Made by a program: the position numbers and the translations under genes | In this document: positions 5,254-8,291 of the stretch, in pieces | How the letters are laid out: each line of letters starts with the position of its first letter | Numbering within the stretch: position 1 is the stretch's first letter | The notes under the pieces: model-generated | Told to the model about the DNA's origin: nothing | The model's input: the letters and a program-made list of their open reading frames with translations, nothing else | Database searches by the model: none | Source of the DNA: Methanobacteriota archaeon | Lineage (GTDB): Archaea > Hydrothermarchaeota > Hydrothermarchaeia > Hydrothermarchaeales > SZUA-236 | Assembly (NCBI GenBank): GCA_003230355.1 | Contig: QIDD01000033.1 | Coordinates: 1 to 8,291 of the forward strand | Length of the DNA: 8,291 nt | Reading direction: 5' to 3'

Positions 5254-6000
5254 TTAACCGAACCTCCCTGTGATATAGTCCTCAGTCCTTTTATCCTTTG
5301 GGGTTTCAAAGAGCGTGTCTGTATCACTGTATTCGATGAGATCGCCGTTAAGTAGAAATGCCGTGTTGTCTGAGACCCTTGCCGCCTGCTGCATATTATG
5401 GGTAACAATTACGATTGTGTAGTGTTTTTTCAATGCCACGATGAGGTCTTCAATCTTGGCCGTGGAAACAGGATCCAGTGCTGAGCAGGGCTCGTCTAAA
5501 AGTATGACCTCAGGAGAAACCGCCAAGGCTCTCGCAATGCAGAGCCTCTGCTGCTGGCCGCCGGAAAGACCCAGGGCGTTGTCTTTGAGCCTGCCCTTCA
5601 CCTCATCCCAAAGCGCTGCCTGCTTCAGACTGTTATTAACTATTTTATTGAGCGTGGATTTGTCTTTTGTGCCATGTATCTTAGGCCCCCAAGCCACGTT
5701 TTCAAAGATGGTTTTTGGGAAGGGATTGGGTTTTTGAAAGACCATACCCACCTGTTTTCGAAGGAGAACAGGGTCCATCTGCATAATATCTTTGTCATCA
5801 ATATCTATCTCACCCTCTGCGCGGAAAATGTCGATAAAATCATTCATCCGGTTGATGCATCTTAGAAGCGTGCTTTTCCCGCATCCGCTGGGCCCGATGA
5901 TTGCTGTAACCCGTTTTTCCCCGATGTCGAGGTTTATCTCCTTTAACACCTGTTTTTCGCCGTAGTAGGCGTTGAGATTTTTTATCTTGATTGATGTCAC
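5254..6000 (-). CDS. pstB: Phosphate ABC transporter ATP-binding protein PstB
   Basis: This 248-residue ATPase drives phosphate import through PstC and PstA. All motifs are intact: Walker [10 protein letters not shown] at 36-44, Q-loop FQKPNPFP with Q89, signature LSGGQQQR at 145-152, Walker B VILLDEP at 165-171 and H-loop VTHN with H201. FQKPNPFP and [10 protein letters not shown] are characteristic of PstB. The length is normal for the family. The start is GTG at 6000, with AGGTGGT five bases upstream inside the end of pstA, and three bases separate it from the pstA stop. It makes a useful internal comparison for the tup ATPase, which lacks the histidine present here. Confidence 0.96.
   Translation of the reverse strand: MTSIKIKNLNAYYGEKQVLKEINLDIGEKRVTAIIGPSGCGKSTLLRCINRMNDFIDIFRAEGEIDIDDKDIMQMDPVLLRKQVGMVFQKPNPFPKTIFENVAWGPKIHGTKDKSTLNKIVNNSLKQAALWDEVKGRLKDNALGLSGGQQQRLCIARALAVSPEVILLDEPCSALDPVSTAKIEDLIVALKKHYTIVIVTHNMQQAARVSDNTAFLLNGDLIEYSDTDTLFETPKDKRTEDYITGRFG
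5262..5269 (-). promoter_or_regulatory. Ribosome binding site of phoU
   Basis: AGGGAGGT on the minus strand lies nine bases before ATG 5252, within the last codons of pstB. It decides between this start and the longer open frame reaching to 5408. Confidence 0.7.
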
Positions 6001-6003
6001 TTT

Positions 6004-6861
6004 TTACCACCTGCTGTATTTTTCGTAACGGTTTCTAATAATAATTGCAACTGCGTTCATTGATAGGAGAAATATGAGAAGAACGATTATGCCTGCTGCC
6101 GCAAGGAATCTGAACTCCTCCTGAGGCCGTGATATCCAGTTGAAAATCTGAATGGGAAGAACTGTGAAGGGATCGAAGGGTGTCTGCGGCGTAAAGGCGA
6201 TGAACGTCAGCGCCCCTATCATGATAAGCGGTGCAGCCTCTCCCAGGGCGCGAGACAGTGCCAGTATGCTTCCTGTGAGAATGCCGGGCAGTGCATTTGT
6301 GAGTACGTGATGTCGGGTGGTTTCCCACTTTGACGCGCCAAGTGCGTAGCTTGCCTCTCGAATCGACTTTGGAACCGCCCTAATCGCTTCCTGGCTTGAA
6401 ATAATTATGACTGGAAGAATGAGAAGCGTCATTGTAAGGGCGCCGGAGAGAATGCTTCGCTCAAGCCTGAGTGTGCGAACAAATAGGGCGAGGCCCAGTA
6501 TGCCGTAGACTATGCTTGGAACACCGGCGAGATTTGAAATGTTGGTTTCGATTATCCGCTTCAGAAGCGACTCCTTTTCGTATTCCTCAAGATAGAGCGC
6601 TGCGCCAATTCCTAGTGGAAGTGAAATGAGCGCTGTAAACGCCATCATCCAGATAGAGCCATAGAGCGCTGATTTGATGCCTGCCCGCGCTGGAATTCTT
6701 GATGGGAAGCTTGATAGAAATTGAAGGTCCAGCCATGGCAGCCCGTCGGTTATGGAATCGTAGAGAAGCATTGCAAGAACGATTAAAGCAATGCCCGTTG
6801 ATGCTAGGCACATTGCCCAAAAGACCTTGCCAATCCTTTTTCGCGCGGTTACATTATCCAT
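6004..6861 (-). CDS. pstA: Phosphate ABC transporter permease PstA
   Basis: This is one of the two channel subunits of the phosphate importer, 285 residues with about six membrane helices starting at residues 15-35. The coupling loop (EAA motif) is SIREASYALGASKWETTRHH at about 166-185, followed by LPGILTGSILALSRALGEAAP. The LAGVPSIVYG segment at 111-120 is typical of PstA/PstC permeases. The ATG directly abuts the pstC stop (TAAATG), and a GGGAGG lies eleven bases upstream. It pairs with PstC and is energised by PstB. Confidence 0.95.
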   Translation of the reverse strand: MDNVTARKRIGKVFWAMCLASTGIALIVLAMLLYDSITDGLPWLDLQFLSSFPSRIPARAGIKSALYGSIWMMAFTALISLPLGIGAALYLEEYEKESLLKRIIETNISNLAGVPSIVYGILGLALFVRTLRLERSILSGALTMTLLILPVIIISSQEAIRAVPKSIREASYALGASKWETTRHHVLTNALPGILTGSILALSRALGEAAPLIMIGALTFIAFTPQTPFDPFTVLPIQIFNWISRPQEEFRFLAAAGIIVLLIFLLSMNAVAIIIRNRYEKYSRW

Positions 6862-7740
6862 TTAAACATAGGCCTCCCTGTATTTTTGTCTGATAAGCTG
6901 GCTTGCGATATTCATGCCAAGGGTCATGATAAATAGAACCATGGCTACTGCGAAGATGCTCTGGTATCCGATCGTTCCACGGGGTGTGTCGCCGAGGCTT
7001 ACCTGCACGATATATGCGGTCATTGTTTGAACTCCTTCAAGTGGGTTGAGTGTGAGCCGCGGCATCATGCCGGCGGCAATTGTTACAGCCATGGTCTCGC
7101 CGATAGCACGGCTGAGCGCGAGGATAAAGGATGCGAGTATGCCTGAGAGCGCGGCTGGAACCGCAACCTTTGTTGATACCTCAAAGGGTGTTGCGCCCAG
7201 GGCGTATGCACCTTCACGAATTGATCTTGGAACTGCTCGTATCGCGTCTTCGCTGAGAGAGGCAACCATCGGAAGGATTAAGATGCCAACGACAATGCTT
7301 GCGCTTGCCGCGTTGAAAATATTTGTTTCAGGATAAGCCTTTCTCAGAAGCGGGGTTATGAAGGTTAGCGCGAAGTATCCGTAGACAACGGTTGGAACGC
7401 CTGCAAGTATTTCGAGGACGGGTTTTGCGACCTGCCGAAACTTTGGGCTTGCGTATTCGCTGAGAAAAATAGCTGTAAGTATTCCCAGGGGCAGCGCAAC
7501 TGCGGCCGCGCCGATTGTAATTATCAGGGTCCCGTTTATAAGTGGGAGAATGCCGTAGTGCGCTGGCTTGAAAAGAGGCGTCCACTTTGTATCGAAGAGA
7601 AAGCTTGCAATTGAGACTTCACTGAAGAAATTGATTGTTTCAAAGAGCAGCGTGGCAACGATTCCAATCATTGTAAGAATTGAGATCAGGGCGCAGGCTA
7701 GAAGAATCTTTTCAATAACCGCGTCTTTTAGTCTGCCCAT
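6862..7740 (-). CDS. pstC: Phosphate ABC transporter permease PstC
   Basis: This is the second channel subunit, 292 residues from the ATG at 7740, with about six membrane helices starting at residues 12-34. Typical stretches are [16 protein letters not shown] at 112-127 and the coupling loop [20 protein letters not shown] at 169-188, followed by [12 protein letters not shown] prefer the ATG at 7740, ten bases after a GGAGG and two bases beyond the pstS stop. An in-frame TTG at 7746, overlapping the pstS TGA as TTGA, would add two residues and cannot be excluded. The gene is adjacent to pstA in the usual pst order. Confidence 0.95.
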   Translation of the reverse strand: MGRLKDAVIEKILLACALISILTMIGIVATLLFETINFFSEVSIASFLFDTKWTPLFKPAHYGILPLINGTLIITIGAAAVALPLGILTAIFLSEYASPKFRQVAKPVLEILAGVPTVVYGYFALTFITPLLRKAYPETNIFNAASASIVVGILILPMVASLSEDAIRAVPRSIREGAYALGATPFEVSTKVAVPAALSGILASFILALSRAIGETMAVTIAAGMMPRLTLNPLEGVQTMTAYIVQVSLGDTPRGTIGYQSIFAVAMVLFIMTLGMNIASQLIRQKYREAYV

Positions 7741-7742
7741 GC

Positions 7743-8291
7743 TCAAGTCGCCTCCTCAACAAGCCCTGCCGTTTCAAGGTTGTCCTGGTATTGCGAGTCC
7801 GGGAGCGGGATATACCCAACGTCTGGAACCAGGAGATAGGCGGTTTCCATGTAGAATTTCACGAACTCAGAGATCTCAGTTCTGTTCAGGGACTCGGTGT
7901 TTACATAGATATAGATGGGCCGGGAAAGCGGGCTGTAGGTGCCGTCGTTAATCGTTGTCTCTGTGGGGAGGGTGCAGCCGGACCCGCTGTCTACTGCTAC
8001 AAGCTTTATCTTGCCGCGGTTTTCAGTGTAGTAGGCGAAGCCAAAGTATCCGAGAGAGTTTTTTTCGCCTGCGATTCCCTGAACCAAGACGTTGTCATCT
8101 TCTGATGCGGTGTAGTCTGATCTGCTTGCGCCTTCCTCGCCGTTTATTACCTTTGTAAAGTAGTCGAATGTTCCGCTGTCAGTGCCTGCTCCGAAGAGCT
8201 TTATCTCTTTATTGGGCCATTCTGCTCTCACGTCATTCCAATTTTTTACTGTGCTTTCCGGCCTCCATATCTTGTTTAGCTCCTCCGTTGT
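7743..8291 (-). CDS. pstS: Phosphate-binding protein PstS, C-terminal part
   Basis: This is the C-terminal 182 residues of the extracellular phosphate-binding protein; the N-terminus and signal peptide lie beyond the window edge. The frame is open to the last base. Recognisable stretches are [10 protein letters not shown] near the edge, then [21 protein letters not shown] and [18 protein letters not shown], which belong to the PstS phosphate-binding cleft, followed by [10 protein letters not shown] and [13 protein letters not shown]. It should be the first structural gene of the pst operon, so the operon promoter is not in view. The TGA at 7745-7743 lies just before or overlaps the pstC start, depending on which start is used. 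A GTG at 8231 is an internal valine and not a start. Confidence 0.94.
   Translation of the reverse strand, partial: TTEELNKIWRPESTVKNWNDVRAEWPNKEIKLFGAGTDSGTFDYFTKVINGEEGASRSDYTASEDDNVLVQGIAGEKNSLGYFGFAYYTENRGKIKLVAVDSGSGCTLPTETTINDGTYSPLSRPIYIYVNTESLNRTEISEFVKFYMETAYLLVPDVGYIPLPDSQYQDNLETAGLVEEAT
7751..7755 (-). promoter_or_regulatory. Ribosome binding site of pstC
   Basis: GGAGG on the minus strand lies inside the last codons of pstS. It stands ten bases before ATG 7740 and only four before TTG 7746, so the spacing favours the ATG. Confidence 0.55.

Noticed and set aside
5253..5408. 52-residue N-terminal extension of PhoU
   Set aside because: It lies out of frame within pstB, has no family similarity, and a strong ribosome site marks ATG 5252.
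6035..7585. Several overlapping ORFs of 60-97 residues opposite to or out of frame with pstA and pstC
   Set aside because: They are shadows of membrane-protein coding sequence, with no family match and no independent start signals.
1..8291. CRISPR array, transposon, tRNA or rRNA, toxin-antitoxin or defence genes
   Set aside because: No regularly spaced repeats, transposase motifs, terminal inverted repeats, tRNA-like cloverleaf or defence-type domains were seen by eye on either strand.

Overview
The window looks archaeal, most likely from a methane-metabolising or related euryarchaeon. It carries a Tfx-family regulator, a family known from methanogens and other Euryarchaeota. Several genes start about 25-35 bp downstream of TATA-like boxes with little or no leader, while genes inside operons use strong Shine-Dalgarno sites. 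Base composition is moderate and coding is dense. The lineage is inferred from gene content and promoter style, not from a marker gene.

Left end (1-1046, minus strand): a family 2 glycosyltransferase is followed, through a 4-base stop/start overlap, by the N-terminal third of a histone-deacetylase-superfamily protein that runs off the window. A compact divergent promoter region (1047-1174) separates them from a plus-strand gene (1175-1582). That gene encodes a small two-helix membrane protein whose C-terminal tail resembles the UVR helical hairpin of UvrB/UvrC. A gene-poor stretch (1583-1982) follows; its only plausible gene is a 40-residue single-pass membrane protein on the minus strand.

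Middle (1983-4603): a tungstate-type ABC importer operon, tupA-tupB-tupC, lies on the minus strand with overlapping genes. It is divergent from a plus-strand tfx-like regulator gene. The 88-bp spacer holds a TATA-like box for each gene, a TTACCT(G/C)AT element in inverted orientation near each start, and an imperfect palindrome over the tfx promoter. This suggests, but does not prove, that the Tfx-like protein controls oxyanion uptake and perhaps itself. The TupC ATPase lacks the usual H-loop histidine and ends early.

Right part (4596-8291, minus strand): a canonical phosphate uptake operon, pstS (partial)-pstC-pstA-pstB-phoU. Genes are spaced by 0-3 bases or overlap. PstS captures phosphate outside the cell, PstC and PstA form the channel, PstB powers it and PhoU tempers it. 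The 3' end of phoU overlaps the 3' end of tfx by 8 bases.

No RNA gene, mobile element, CRISPR array or defence system was recognised. The best leads are the Tfx/tup intergenic region, the divergent TupC, the UVR-like membrane protein and the small membrane ORF.
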